Shown one piece after another: positions 53,333 through 63,376 of a stretch of DNA of 64,000 nt. Below the pieces are notes generated by a model. It made no database searches. It had not been told where the DNA came from and saw nothing but the letters and a program-made list of their open reading frames with translations. Position 1 is the stretch's first letter. The number at the start of each line of letters is the position of its first letter. The translations under genes and the position numbers were made by a program. This stretch comes from Stentor coeruleus. Taxonomy: Eukaryota; Ciliophora; Heterotrichea; Heterotrichida; Stentoridae. Where the stretch lies: positions 62,001 through 126,000 of the forward strand of contig MPUH01000046.1 of NCBI GenBank assembly GCA_001970955.1, given 5' to 3'.

Positions 53333-55072
53333 ATGGAGGAGCAAGATCAAGATTACCAATACTGGATTTCTCGCAAGGTAAAAATCTCAGAAGAGTTCAA
53401 CGAGCTCAGGCAAATAAAAGTCCAAAAACTCGAAGAACTAGACAAAGAAAAAAGAGTCTATGAAAACAACCTCAAACATATCGAAGAATTAAAACTAAGA
53501 ATCCAAGAACTCAAAGATCAACTAAATGATAGGATCCCATCACTAATAATGTCCCAAACCTCTAAAGAATCTTTACTAAATATCTCAGCTCCAATATACT
53601 CTTCATACAAAAATAAACCTTTACAAAGACTTGATACTAAAGAGCACACAATTGCCCCAGATGAAACCAAATCAGATGAAATTTCCGATAACATATTCGA
53701 ATATTTCTTCATCCTTGGTAGTCGTCTTAACAGTAACGATCCACAAACAATCTTTTGCCTTCCAGAAAACAACATTTTCGCTGAAGGACCTCAAGGTCGG
53801 GTCTTAGGGAATTTTGCATTCCCAGTTTCAGGGACTAAAACCAGAAAGATTAAAGAAAAACAATTAATGGAAGAATTAAATAAAATCCACACTTCAAAGC
53901 TTGAAAGGGATGGAAAACATTTTGTGTTTTCAGTCAAGTCAGATATAGAAAAAGCCCCATCAAAAAATAGAGAAAGGGCTAATCATAAACGTGACGTTTT
54001 GTATTGTTGCTGTGTTTTTGTTGATGAGTTTTCTGAAGTATTTGAAGAAGGTTATGGGATTCAAAACAGATGTTATTGTTTATTATCATATTTACCTTGT
54101 TTTGAATTGTTGTTTAAACTGCTTTTTTCAGTGATTAAAATGAAAATCGATGCTGAGCATCAGTTGATAAAATCTGCAAGTTTAGATGATTATGAGTTTA
54201 AAAAAACGTTCCAGATTATCCTTAGAGGAGATTTTTATAATAAAATCAGAGAGTATTTAGAAGTTTATATGGGTAAAAAACACTCACCTTCTGAATGCCC
54301 CGAGCTGGATTTTAAGTATTCATTTCCTAATAACATATCAGAGTTTGATATTATGTGGTATTGCCCTTTACTCTTTTCGCTTATTACAGTTAATGATTTT
54401 TGGTATCTTCTTTTTGCTATACTTCAAGAAGCTAGTGTGATATTCCTAAGTCAGAATTTAGATTATCTTAGCAGTTGTGTTTTAGGTTTTCAAGGACTTA
54501 TTCGACCTTTTAGTTGGCCACATCTTATAACCCCGATTTTACCTTTATCATTATTAGATATATTAGAAGCTCCTGTTCCTTTACTTGCTGGAATACCTAA
54601 AAACTCGCAGTATATATCGAAAAAAAAACTATCGAATTTGATTTTCGTAGACTTAGATGCTAAGAATATAGAAAAAAGACTTCAAAAACCTTTGGTAGCT
54701 ACGACTGAACTTTATGTTCCTAAACAAAAACTTGAAGCACTTGTGGATAATTATAAAGCTTTTTCTCATGGACCTTGTTATCATCCGAGATCTGAACAAG
54801 TTAAAGCCTGTAGGAAAATATTCCAGTCGATTAATACTTATATAAAAGGACTTTTTAAGTCTTTGCCTGAAATACAAAATGACCCTTCAGAAGATTTAGC
54901 TAATGTTGATGATGTGATTCAGGTACTTTCTGAACAAAGTATTGAAGAACCTGGATTCAATAATACATTTTTCAATACGCAGATGTGCATTAATTATATT
55001 GAAGATTTCTATTTTCACAAGAACTCGATTTCTAGCCGTAAGACTTTAGCTAGTGAATATTCATTATCGTAG
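53333..55072 (+). CDS. DENN-domain protein (Rab exchange factor-like)
   Basis: A 579-residue protein. An N-terminal coiled coil (about 10-70) is followed by the tripartite DENN module: uDENN about 120-260 (FEYFFILGSRL), cDENN about 330-430 with the signature run WYLLFAILQEASVIFLSQNL then SSCVLGFQGLIRPFSWPHL and LLDILEAPVPLLAGIP, and dDENN about 440-560. DENN proteins activate Rab GTPases in vesicle traffic. The first 75 codons are notably C-rich compared with the rest. Confidence 0.88.
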   Translation: MEEQDQDYQYWISRKVKISEEFNELRQIKVQKLEELDKEKRVYENNLKHIEELKLRIQELKDQLNDRIPSLIMSQTSKESLLNISAPIYSSYKNKPLQRLDTKEHTIAPDETKSDEISDNIFEYFFILGSRLNSNDPQTIFCLPENNIFAEGPQGRVLGNFAFPVSGTKTRKIKEKQLMEELNKIHTSKLERDGKHFVFSVKSDIEKAPSKNRERANHKRDVLYCCCVFVDEFSEVFEEGYGIQNRCYCLLSYLPCFELLFKLLFSVIKMKIDAEHQLIKSASLDDYEFKKTFQIILRGDFYNKIREYLEVYMGKKHSPSECPELDFKYSFPNNISEFDIMWYCPLLFSLITVNDFWYLLFAILQEASVIFLSQNLDYLSSCVLGFQGLIRPFSWPHLITPILPLSLLDILEAPVPLLAGIPKNSQYISKKKLSNLIFVDLDAKNIEKRLQKPLVATTELYVPKQKLEALVDNYKAFSHGPCYHPRSEQVKACRKIFQSINTYIKGLFKSLPEIQNDPSEDLANVDDVIQVLSEQSIEEPGFNNTFFNTQMCINYIEDFYFHKNSISSRKTLASEYSLS

Positions 55073-55632
55073 AAAAGATTTAATAAATAATGTTTAGAAG
55101 AAAAGCGATTAAGGGGAGAGAATTGCGTTTTTTATGATTTTGGTATATGAAGCTAATGGTTAAGATTTTATTTTTGGGTATTTTTTTTTGGAGAAGAGAT
55201 GGTTGGGATATGTATTAANTTTTTTTTGGAGAAGAGATGGTTGGGATATGTATTAAAATGTTTTGTGGCTTAAAAGAAAAGTATTGTAAATTTTAATTTA
55301 GTTTGGGAAAAGTAGCATTAAACATACAATTTTCATGACTTTATCATTTAATCCAAAGACAACCTAGCATTTATTCTAAGTTAAAAACAACATCAATAAG
55401 CAACACTAACTTTAAATTCACCATAAAAATAATTAATAATTCATCACAAACATCAAAAATCATTTTCACAACAAAATCATTCCTTTCAAAATACCCAAAA
55501 CCCACTCCAAAAAGCCGCCTATCCAAACTTCATGACAAAAACCTTAACTCCCCCAATAAAAAGCCCAAAAGCAAAACCATAAACATTTCCAAATCCTAAA
55601 TCATAATCACTTTATCAAAAACAATAATAAAA
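55073..55632. other. intergenic with skew switch and assembly join
   Basis: No gene. 55081-55200 has about 29 G and 3 C, 55381-55560 about 49 C and 4 G. A single-N join lies at 55219. Confidence 0.7.
55182..55256. other. single-N contig join with duplicated flanks (gap 6)
   Basis: One N at 55219 with about 37 bp repeated on both sides. Confidence 0.85.
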
Positions 55633-56229
55633 ATGAACAGCAGCCTAGTCACAGTTTGCTACCGACCATTAAATGACAAAGATACAAACCCAAGCTCAAA
55701 AATATACGATTTATACATCCAAGGTCTTGTGCGTTTGTTGAAAATATTTTCATACTGTCTTCTTTTTTATTGCATCGGCATTCTGATATTTCGATGTGTT
55801 GAAGTTTACATAACAGGTTTCCAAGATGATACAGAAATACAAGTTTTATGGGCAACAAGCGTAATAATGCATGGGTTTGGCATAGTTACAGGAATAGTTG
55901 GTCTAAGAGCTGTATTTTTAAAATCCAGAGGGTCTTCAAGGAACTTTTTTATAGTCTTAATATTGTTAGACATACTTTATGTAGGTGTTCAAGGTTATTT
56001 TATGTATGTAATTTCAGATATTGAGAAATCAAGCACATCTAAAACTTATGATATCAGTTTTACTAATGGTATTGCTGTTTATTTCTTTGTAATCACAGCT
56101 TTTAGTTTGATTTTTATTACTGTGAAGTCTTATCGTTTCCATATGCTGCTTAGTAAACTTATTGAAAAAAATAAGGCTAATAATTATCGTATTACTGGAG
56201 AATTAGCCACGATCCCAGAGATTAACTAG
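55633..56229 (+). CDS. four-helix membrane protein, unknown function
   Basis: A 198-residue protein with helices at about residues 35-58, 73-95, 103-127 and 148-170, and cytosolic ends. The layout is tetraspan-like, but the CCG motif and the large Cys-rich loop of tetraspanins are missing. No family recognised. Confidence 0.6.
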   Translation: MNSSLVTVCYRPLNDKDTNPSSKIYDLYIQGLVRLLKIFSYCLLFYCIGILIFRCVEVYITGFQDDTEIQVLWATSVIMHGFGIVTGIVGLRAVFLKSRGSSRNFFIVLILLDILYVGVQGYFMYVISDIEKSSTSKTYDISFTNGIAVYFFVITAFSLIFITVKSYRFHMLLSKLIEKNKANNYRITGELATIPEIN

Positions 56230-57086
56230 TTTTTATTAAACATTTATTGGATGCTATGAATAATTAATGGATAGTTAGATTTTTAGGTATAAGTTTTAGC
56301 TTTTTTTTGATGTGTTTATATGGATTTTGTGCTGGTGTTTGATGGATTTTATAGGGAAAAGTTAGGCATTTTGTATTTTATTTTGAAAATGTGATGAGAT
56401 AGATAAGTTGATGTTTAGAAGGATGATTATTATAAGTTTTTATATGATTAAAATGAAGATTATTTTGTGAAGGATGAAAGTAGCATTGTTGTTATGGTTA
56501 GCGAATTAAATAATAAATCTGTAAAGTATCGTTAAGTTGTTTGCTTTTTTGTTAGGCTAAACTGAAGGAGATTTTTTACCGAATCTAGAACATCATCACT
56601 AGCTGATAATAAAATCTTGAAAAATTAATTTCTTAAAGTCAAACATCAAAAATTATTATTATAAAATTATTTATATAAACCCAATATCTTAATCTGAATA
56701 TCTTCCTCCAAGCATTCCATCTAAAAAATTAACCACTTCAGAAAAAATCAGATTTCCAAATAGCATTTCTCCAATAACTCACCCCATATATCCATATCTT
56801 TTAAATACTTAATTAACCTAAAAAATCTCAGAAATTTATACCAACATCCAAAAACCTAATCACAAAAAAATCAACACCAAAACTTCTTCTTGAAATTCCC
56901 TTAAAAATTAATCTAAATCCAAAACTCCAACCAAATATCATTATTCCAAAAATTATAAAACCTTTTCAAAAAATATATAAATTCACTATATCTTCTATGT
57001 AAAAGTTTCAAAAAATCCATTTTAAATTCATATAAAAACTTTATACAAACCTTTACTAAAAATCACTGCATAATTTTTGGATATAA
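56230..57086. other. intergenic, no gene seen
   Basis: 857 bp; the first half is the G-rich 3' flank, the second half (from about 56580) the C-rich, G-poor 5' flank of the next gene. No repeat or coding stretch recognised. Confidence 0.6.
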
Positions 57087-57773
57087 ATGACGAAGTTCAC
57101 TCTGGAGCAGTTCATGCACTACAGTAGTTTATTAGTCCTAGGGATTTTGTATATGAATTTTATAGGCGTCTGTGTATTTAGTATAACCTGTGGATCATAC
57201 ATCCCAACCTTATCATACTTGGCGACTTTTCGTACACATGATGTAATAGTTGTTCTAGCATTAACTTTATTTGCATTCACACTCGTTCCAGTCTTTATAT
57301 CTTTTCACATAAAAACATACGGAGCTCTTTCATTAGATGAAGTAGTATTTATGATTCTACTTGAAATCGCGATTTTTACACTGGCTATTATGGAAGGACT
57401 CATTGATGAATCTAATGGTATCGAATTCAATCCTGTTGATAATCTTCATCACTTTTTATCGATAACATTATGCATCATTACTATTACTTGGATTTACTAT
57501 GCGCTTAATTTTATTGAAATTGCTGAAAGAAGTGGAGGTGAAAGAGATAAACTTTATATTTGCTGGACCGTGTATAAGGTAGGAGTTGTTTTTGCTTTCC
57601 TGACATTATACGAATGGCATTTTGGATATACAATTTATAACAATATCTTGACTAATCCTTTTGTTGAAAGCCTTTGTGAGTGGACTTTAATTACAATAGC
57701 AATACGCTTCCCAGTCCTTTTAAGCAAACCATTAAACTACTCAATCAAATTCTCATCTAAAGATAAAAACTAA
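57087..57773 (+). CDS. Frag1/DRAM/Sfk1-like membrane protein
   Basis: A 228-residue protein with six membrane helices. An early loop with a conserved-looking GSYIPTLSYLATFRTHD, short loops elsewhere and a final helix starting SLCEWTLI fit the Frag1/DRAM/Sfk1 (PGAP2-related) family, whose members act in GPI-anchor remodelling or in lysosome and autophagy control. The match is to general pattern, so the family call is moderate. Confidence 0.5.
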   Translation: MTKFTLEQFMHYSSLLVLGILYMNFIGVCVFSITCGSYIPTLSYLATFRTHDVIVVLALTLFAFTLVPVFISFHIKTYGALSLDEVVFMILLEIAIFTLAIMEGLIDESNGIEFNPVDNLHHFLSITLCIITITWIYYALNFIEIAERSGGERDKLYICWTVYKVGVVFAFLTLYEWHFGYTIYNNILTNPFVESLCEWTLITIAIRFPVLLSKPLNYSIKFSSKDKN

Positions 57774-58838
57774 TCCCTAGTTATTATAAAAATCATTACT
57801 TTAATAGAAGTTTAATAGTATCAATTATGGGTACTAGGAAATTTTTAATTTCAAACTAAAATTTAGGTTTTCTTGTCAATATTGAATTCTATAACTTGTT
57901 CAGTTTTGCTTAGAAGTCTTGTTGTAAAGTTTGAATTTTTATAACATTTCTAATTCTGAAGGTATTTTATTTCAAGTTATTATTATTTGTTTTTTATTAG
58001 TTCTTAAAATCTTTTGGTAAGCTTTAACTTTATTTTTTTCTTGTAGGAGCTTTTCTTTTATATAAAAATTCTTGTTTTATTTCGTCAGTTTATTCTCAAA
58101 TAAATCTCTTAGGCTGATGATTTTTCAATTATGTTTTTTTGAGTTATCATTTCATTATCAAACAATAATTTCCTTTAATTTTATAGCTTCATTTATTAAG
58201 TTCATTTTCCTGTTTTTAAAAATAAAAAAAGATTACAATTGAAATACAAGCACATTGATTTTTTTATATGCAGAATAATCAATACTCTTAAATATTTCAT
58301 TTTATTTTTATAAACTCATATCATCTAAATCTATATCCAAAAATAAGCATATCTTTCACCATTTATATATCCAAGAAAATTAAAAAAAAAATTATTTCAA
58401 AACTATTATTGGTTTGTATAAAAATTCAACTATAAATTCATCTTTTTAAAACACCTAACTTTTAAAATTCACTTGAAACATCTAACATCTTCTCTATAAC
58501 CATACAAAAAAATACACATTAGTCTTCCCATAATTTTTTCCTAAAGATTTTACCAACCTTAAAACAAAAACCTCACTTCATTCTAATATATCCAACAAAT
58601 CAAACATCAAAATATCAAAATAACCTCAAAAACCTTATCAAAAAACAATTTAAACCCAAAAAACTTAAAAAATAATTCACAAATCAGTTAATAAAATAAT
58701 CACACCCATTACAAGCCAAGCTTAAATCCTAAAAAGCATCACTTTTTAAGCACAAAAAACCAAAAACCCAAAAAAATCACCCTTATAAATCCAGTATTTT
58801 AGACTACAAAAAATTAAATTCCTAATAATTTACAAATA
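57774..58838. other. intergenic with a possible decayed coiled-coil gene
   Basis: 1.07 kb. Minus-strand reading of about 57860-58200 gives Lys/Glu/Leu-rich runs broken by stops. From about 58440 the sequence is the C-rich, G-poor 5' flank of the RING gene. Confidence 0.5.
57860..58200 (-). pseudogene. possible decayed coiled-coil gene
   Basis: Runs such as KEKLLQEKNKVKAYQKILRT near 58000-58070 read like a coiled coil, but neighbouring runs fall in other frames with several stops. This suggests an old host gene relic; the low-complexity composition makes chance a real alternative. Confidence 0.25.
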
Positions 58839-59795
58839 ATGGAAACTTATCATAACAAAAACACAGCTTGTTCCAAATGCGCCCGCAAAAGCCTTATCAC
58901 TTCTAGCCCGCGTGTAAAATATTCCAACTGCAAACACCTCATAACCCCAAGCGAAAACACAAAAAGAGCCCACAGCGAAAAAAAACCTAAAAAACCCCTT
59001 CAAGAGCGAAAAAGTGAAATCAAAAAAATCAAAAGGCCAGAAGAAGAGAAAAAATCCTCACTAAAAAAAACCCTAGTTGAAAAAACTAGAAAACCCACAA
59101 AAAAACTAACAAAAACCATCAACTTTCCTACGCGTCCAAAAGCTAAAGATCAAGTCCCAATCAAGAAAAAAACCAAAAAGAAAACAACTGAAAACCCAAA
59201 AACCCACAAAAAACCTTTAGTAAATTCTAACCCAGCACCTCGTCAATATCAAGAATTCTACTCAGACTCAAACGATCTTTTTGATGAAGCTTTTTTTTCT
59301 GATTCATTTGAAAGAGAAAACTCAGAAGATTATCCTGTTTTTGGTTTTAACCCAATATACTTACCAACACCTGGGTATTTTATAGAAGAAAATTATGAAA
59401 GGCCTATTTTAAACAGAGTTTCTAACAATTTACTCAATTTGTTTTTTGATAATATTCCTGGGTTTACTGAAGTTGAATTCGCCCCAGTTGGGGGTTTTAG
59501 GAGTGATTCAAGGACTTTTAGTATTGCAGAAATTTTGAACCATTTGGTATCGTTGCATCCTGAAAGAGCTACTCCTGCTAATCCGATTGCTGTATCACAG
59601 ATACCTAGTGTTGTAATGAATCAAGGGTTATTGAAAGATAATTCTACATGTGCGATTTGTCAGGAAGATTATGTTGTTGGAGAAACACTTAAGAAACTTC
59701 AGTGTGGGCATATTTATCATGAAAACTGTTTGACGCCGTGGTTTAGGGTTAAAGATACATGCCCTATTTGTAGAGTTCCATTTCATATTTCGTAA
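58839..59795 (+). CDS. RING-H2 ubiquitin ligase
   Basis: A 318-residue protein. The last 45 residues are a canonical RING-H2: CAICQEDYVVGE, CGHIYHENCL and CPICRVPF. The first 130 residues are extremely Lys-rich (KKTKKKTTENPKTHKKP) and could be a nuclear or nucleic-acid-binding tail; the middle is acidic and aromatic. It should be a single-subunit E3 that recruits an E2; the substrate is unknown. Confidence 0.88.
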   Translation: METYHNKNTACSKCARKSLITSSPRVKYSNCKHLITPSENTKRAHSEKKPKKPLQERKSEIKKIKRPEEEKKSSLKKTLVEKTRKPTKKLTKTINFPTRPKAKDQVPIKKKTKKKTTENPKTHKKPLVNSNPAPRQYQEFYSDSNDLFDEAFFSDSFERENSEDYPVFGFNPIYLPTPGYFIEENYERPILNRVSNNLLNLFFDNIPGFTEVEFAPVGGFRSDSRTFSIAEILNHLVSLHPERATPANPIAVSQIPSVVMNQGLLKDNSTCAICQEDYVVGETLKKLQCGHIYHENCLTPWFRVKDTCPICRVPFHIS

Positions 59796-60315
59796 GATAG
59801 GGTAAGAAAAGTGAAATTTTACTAATAAATGTTGATAGAATGAGTTTTTTATGGAATTAGAAGATTTTAGATGCTGGAGATGAGGCTTTTTTATAGTGGT
59901 GTATTTGTTTAGGGTATTTTATTAGCAAATCAGGCTTTTATGTGTGTTTTAATATGACAGATTATTTGGATAGTAGTTTTAATATACAAAATCACAATAC
60001 AATATCAATATATAAAAATAAAATCTAAGTTTAACCATAACTAACATAAAAATCTCAATTATTCTACTAGCTTATTCTAAAAAAATAAAATCATAAACTC
60101 TAATTCCTCCTACCAAAAACAAAAGCCTATCTCCAAAATCATTAAAGCATTACCTCAACTCAAAAATCCTCTAAATCATAATCATCCATATATCCCAAAA
60201 ATCACATAATTAAAATCTATAATCCTACAAACTTCCAAATATCTCCCTAATATCAGCATGCCTATCCCAATACAAATTTTCATCCCATATCATTCTGTTC
60301 ATTTCTAATAAAATT
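59796..60315. other. intergenic, no gene seen
   Basis: G-rich 3' flank to about 59980, then C-rich, G-poor 5' flank of the next gene. Nothing else seen. Confidence 0.6.
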
Positions 60316-61041
60316 ATGGAAAATCAAATTCTTATATCAAATGGTAACTTACCCAAACCCCCAAACACAATCCGTTTTGTATGTATCTCAGACTCACATT
60401 CCCTGTTTTTCAATTTCCCACCAGGGGATGTTTTACTTCATGCAGGAGACTTTACAAAAAAAGGTACCTCAGAAGAAGTCTTTCAATTTGCGAACTATTT
60501 AAAAACAACAAATTATCAATACAAAGTTATTATTTCAGGGAATCACGATTCACCTTTCGATACTAACAATTTTGATGAAATAATGAGAAAAAGAAAAAAT
60601 CCACATCCTTGTAATCCATATGCTGTAAAAAGTCTTTTTAATGATTTTACGTATTTAGAAGACAGTTTTGTTAATGTTTTTGGATACACAATTTGGGGAA
60701 CTCCATGGACTCGTCAGCATTATAAAGGAGCTTTTACAATAAAAGATAAATATAAACTAATACAAAAGTGGCAAAAAATACCTCTTGGTATTGATATTGT
60801 TTTATCACATTCTCCACCAAATGGTATTTTAGATAAAACTAAAGATAATCAGCATTTAGGATGTTCAGGTTTAGCTGAGATTATTAAAATGATAAAACCC
60901 AAAGTTCATGTTTTTGGACATATTCATGAAGGACATGGTGTTCAGATAATTGATGGGACTACTTACATTAATGCAAGTGTGTGCAATAATCGATATCAGG
61001 CTATATATTCTCCAATTGTATTTGATTTACCTATAATTTAG
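60316..61041 (+). CDS. metallophosphoesterase, MPPED1/2-like
   Basis: A 241-residue protein covering the calcineurin-like phosphoesterase fold: D26 and H28 in ISDSH, LLHAGD near 42-47, SGNHD near 75-79, LSHSPPNG and VFGHIHEG. The last motif and the TYINASVC strand are characteristic of the MPPED1/MPPED2 (239AB) group, which are usually about 290 residues. It should hydrolyse phosphodiesters with two metal ions; the natural substrate of this group is uncertain. Confidence 0.88.
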   Translation: MENQILISNGNLPKPPNTIRFVCISDSHSLFFNFPPGDVLLHAGDFTKKGTSEEVFQFANYLKTTNYQYKVIISGNHDSPFDTNNFDEIMRKRKNPHPCNPYAVKSLFNDFTYLEDSFVNVFGYTIWGTPWTRQHYKGAFTIKDKYKLIQKWQKIPLGIDIVLSHSPPNGILDKTKDNQHLGCSGLAEIIKMIKPKVHVFGHIHEGHGVQIIDGTTYINASVCNNRYQAIYSPIVFDLPII

Positions 61042-61117
61042 TTTTTTTTTCTTTTAAAATATAACTAGTAAATTACAATAAATTTTTTTTATGAATTATT
61101 TTGTGTTTATGTTCAAA

Positions 61118-63376
61118 TTAATACATATAAGAGTCTTCTTGATATTCATCTTCATCAAGTAGCTGTTGAATATACTTAGTCTGCATTATAGCAATTTCTT
61201 CAAGTTTATCTGAACTTGGTTTACAAAACGTGTCTTCAGTTTGATAATCAGAGTAGTAGTAATTAGAAAGTGCGTCACTTGTTGTACTCGAATTATAGCT
61301 ATGATGCTTTTCTGGTAATTTTACATTTTTAACCTCATTGTTTTCTGTTACAAAGAAATCTTGTGAATTCTTAAGAAACTCGTTTAAATTCCTGGATTTA
61401 AACCAAGACCATCTGAAGTTGAATCCAAACTTCTCGAGAATTTCATTATCGATTTGACTTAAAAACACAGGAAACTCTTCTTGTTCTTCAAGTTTTTGGC
61501 TTATAAACCCACATAGGCATTCTAAGCTTGGTGGATTGACTTTTACTAATCTAACAAAAGGATGGTTTTTACCTTTTGATGTCAGTTCAATATCAGGGAT
61601 TTCTAATATCAAGTCTTTAAGCTTAGCAAAGCCCAGTTTCGACAAGTCAAAATTTGCCGGCAATTTTTCTTTAATAACTGTAGGTAATTGGGCTAAAGAT
61701 ATCCCTTCAGGACATTGAGCTAAAGCTTCAACAACAAGTTTTTTAGCTGAAAAAAGCTGGAGTTTGTCTTCTTTGCATTTTTTATCAAAAACGGGTACCC
61801 ATACAAGTAAAGTTTTATGATATCTTAACAAATCTTCATCAATAGCTAATTGGATCATATAGCTTAGTTTTCCTAAAGTGCTGTTTTTTAATGGAGTTTC
61901 AGCAAAGACTTTTAAATATTGAGCACAACCATATCTTCCACCACTTATAGCTTGATCTTCAGGGTGTTCAGTATCAAAATGTTTATTAAAGAACTTTATA
62001 AACAATTCCCAATCTCTGGTTTGTTTAATCTTAAAAACATCACCTGATTTTATATACTGATCATATGATATCCATTCTTCATTAGTTGGATAAATTATAT
62101 AAGTTTCAACACCTGATACTAAATCTTGGATTTTTTTGCTACAAAAAGAAAAGTTCCGGGTTTTTTTCTCGTCATTTTGTGTGAAAAATGAAAAACCACG
62201 GGTTTCAGATAATGACTTTTGATGATGGACTCTTTTAGGTTTAAGGACATAATCAATAAAACTTGTCCATGTATTACCAGCAGGTTTGAAATCAAAAGCT
62301 TCTTTAAGCCGTGACTGGATTGCTTTTTCAGTTGAAATCATCTCATCATTCTTCAAAGATCTTAACACCCAAAGCAAACACTCTTGATCTAATTTATCAA
62401 TTTTCAAACTAATAATATTACTTTCTATATTACCAATTTTTTTAACTTGACTTAGAAGCTTACCAAGTTTACACCCGGTATTTATAAGTTCTAAAGCATT
62501 GATTTTTGATATATTCATCCATGATACTAAATTATCAGTTAGTTCATTAATATCATGAATAATTTTACCTTCGTAAGCTAGGTTTTTTAAATAACTTATC
62601 ATAGAAAGTTCTAAAGAGTTTTCTGAAGCTGCAGCTTTTCTATGAGTAAGTTTATAAAAGTCTTTATCTGAAGTTGGTTTAATGCATTTTATATTTGATG
62701 AATATTGTATTTCATCAGGTGAGAGCTCGTTTAGGTTTTCAAGGTCGATGATGAAGTTTAAAGTTGAGTTTTTATGGGATTTATAAGATTCAGGGAGGTT
62801 TTGTTTTATATGATAAGAGCGATATGTGATTATTATGTTTTTTTTGTAGTTTTCGAAATCTTGGATTACGTCATTAATCATTGTAGCTTGATCAGAAAGG
62901 TATGGCTTTGAACGATACTCGATATTATATTGGGTAAAAACCCCTTCTAGGTTCTTTAGATCTTTACCGTATACGTATATTTTAACCGCATAAGGGTATT
63001 TAGCATTAATCCTTTCGGCCGTTTCTTTAAACTGATTCAAATTTAAACTCGAACTTTGGAAGTCCCAAAAAAGCCTTAGGGTGTTCTGAATATGAATTTC
63101 TTGAGTTTCTCTTATAGGCTGGTTGTTTATATTATATGAAAATAAACCTTCATTTGTGTTTTTCTCTAACACTTTTATATTTTCTTGACATTTTGTTTCT
63201 GTCGGAATCCGAAGATGAGATTTTCTTTTCCCTCCTCGGTGGAATTGCTCATTGCAGTTATTGCATAAATACTGCTCGCAGTCTTGACAATAAAAGTTGC
63301 TTAGCTCACTTGAGCACTCTTCGCAATTTGAAATTTTCCCCAGCATATTTAAATTTATATCAAAAAATATGCCCAT
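61118..63376 (-). CDS. B-box/NYN-like/LOTUS protein (MARF1-like)
   Basis: A 752-residue protein. Residues about 17-56 form a B-box zinc finger (CEECSSELSNFYCQDC, CNNCNEQFH). Residues about 98-190 resemble an NYN/PIN-like nuclease fold (LRLFWDFQSS, YVYGKDL); the first acidic residue is kept but the later GDxDF-type motif is not seen, so cleavage activity is doubtful. Residues about 545-615 form an OST-HTH/LOTUS domain (GISLAQLPTVIKEKL, LGFAKLKDLI, IELTSKG), and a second degenerate LOTUS-like unit follows to about 685. NYN plus LOTUS is the layout of MARF1/Limkain-b1, which controls mRNA in germ cells. A role in RNA silencing or mRNA control is inferred. Confidence 0.7.
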   Translation of the reverse strand: MGIFFDINLNMLGKISNCEECSSELSNFYCQDCEQYLCNNCNEQFHRGGKRKSHLRIPTETKCQENIKVLEKNTNEGLFSYNINNQPIRETQEIHIQNTLRLFWDFQSSSLNLNQFKETAERINAKYPYAVKIYVYGKDLKNLEGVFTQYNIEYRSKPYLSDQATMINDVIQDFENYKKNIIITYRSYHIKQNLPESYKSHKNSTLNFIIDLENLNELSPDEIQYSSNIKCIKPTSDKDFYKLTHRKAAASENSLELSMISYLKNLAYEGKIIHDINELTDNLVSWMNISKINALELINTGCKLGKLLSQVKKIGNIESNIISLKIDKLDQECLLWVLRSLKNDEMISTEKAIQSRLKEAFDFKPAGNTWTSFIDYVLKPKRVHHQKSLSETRGFSFFTQNDEKKTRNFSFCSKKIQDLVSGVETYIIYPTNEEWISYDQYIKSGDVFKIKQTRDWELFIKFFNKHFDTEHPEDQAISGGRYGCAQYLKVFAETPLKNSTLGKLSYMIQLAIDEDLLRYHKTLLVWVPVFDKKCKEDKLQLFSAKKLVVEALAQCPEGISLAQLPTVIKEKLPANFDLSKLGFAKLKDLILEIPDIELTSKGKNHPFVRLVKVNPPSLECLCGFISQKLEEQEEFPVFLSQIDNEILEKFGFNFRWSWFKSRNLNEFLKNSQDFFVTENNEVKNVKLPEKHHSYNSSTTSDALSNYYYSDYQTEDTFCKPSSDKLEEIAIMQTKYIQQLLDEDEYQEDSYMY

